Shown here in pieces: positions 5,875 to 6,032 of a stretch of DNA of 6,032 nucleotides; position 1 is the stretch's first letter; each line of letters opens with the position of its first letter. The notes beneath the pieces were generated by a model. That model searched no databases. It saw only the letters and a program-made list of their open reading frames with translations, and was not told the DNA's origin. The position numbers and the translations under genes are program-made. Source of the DNA: Acidobacteriota bacterium (lineage in GTDB: Bacteria; Acidobacteriota; Terriglobia; UBA7540); contig PMYF01000914.1 of the NCBI GenBank assembly GCA_003171295.1, forward strand, positions 1,391-7,422, given 5' to 3'.

Positions 5875-6032
5875 CAGCCAGTTGTGCGTCGTCAGACCTT
5901 TGATGCACGCCTGCGGCGACCTTGACCCCGGCTCCCAGCTCGCAAAAGGCGTGGTGTCTCATGACAGACCCGCCGCCGCTATAAATGGAAATGTGGGCTT
6001 ACGGAAAATCATTTGTGGGGCATCGTCGTACC

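Noticed and set aside
5980..6032. TATAAA at 5980-5985 as a -10 box, and an ATG at 5985 opening a 16-codon frame to the window edge.
   Set aside because: There is no -35 at proper spacing and no ribosome binding site before the ATG, and the frame is too short to identify. A gene may start here, but the window cannot show it.

Overview
The window is GC-rich bacterial chromosomal DNA. It carries five protein genes in two divergent blocks. No rRNA, tRNA, CRISPR array, insertion sequence or phage gene is visible. The mix of an AgaR/AgaS-like pair, a small secreted protein of a type I associate with Acidobacteriota, a DUF1015 protein and a ThiH/HydG-like radical SAM enzyme suggests an acidobacterial or similar soil/sediment genome. 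That placement is a moderate-confidence inference from protein character, not from a marker gene.

Left block, minus strand (1905 down to 15): a DeoR-family repressor of the AgaR type is followed, 49 bp downstream, by a double-SIS sugar-phosphate isomerase/deaminase of the AgaS/GlmS-paralogue type. Together they look like the regulator and one enzyme of an amino-sugar-phosphate catabolic operon that continues beyond base 1. The region upstream of the repressor is T-rich and holds three ACTTT-containing repeats, which are candidate operators.

Right block, plus strand (about 2143 to 4008): a small exported protein of unknown function ends 3 bp before a DUF1015 gene, so the two are probably translated from one message. 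A possible sigma-70 promoter lies at 2038-2066. Nothing visible links this pair to the sugar genes.

After 288 bp without a convincing gene (4009-4296), a textbook Shine-Dalgarno sequence and a GTG start open a 525-residue protein. Its N-terminal about 380 residues are a ThiH/HydG-type radical SAM enzyme (CX3CX2C cluster motif) and its C-terminal about 135 residues are a hemerythrin-like (HHE) four-helix domain with a complete set of likely diiron ligands. This fusion of an oxygen-sensitive radical SAM tyrosine-lyase-like enzyme to an oxygen- or iron-binding domain is the most unusual item here. No thiazole-synthesis or [FeFe]-hydrogenase maturation gene is present, so its product is unknown. 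The last 158 bp (5875-6032) contain no gene or terminator that I can support.
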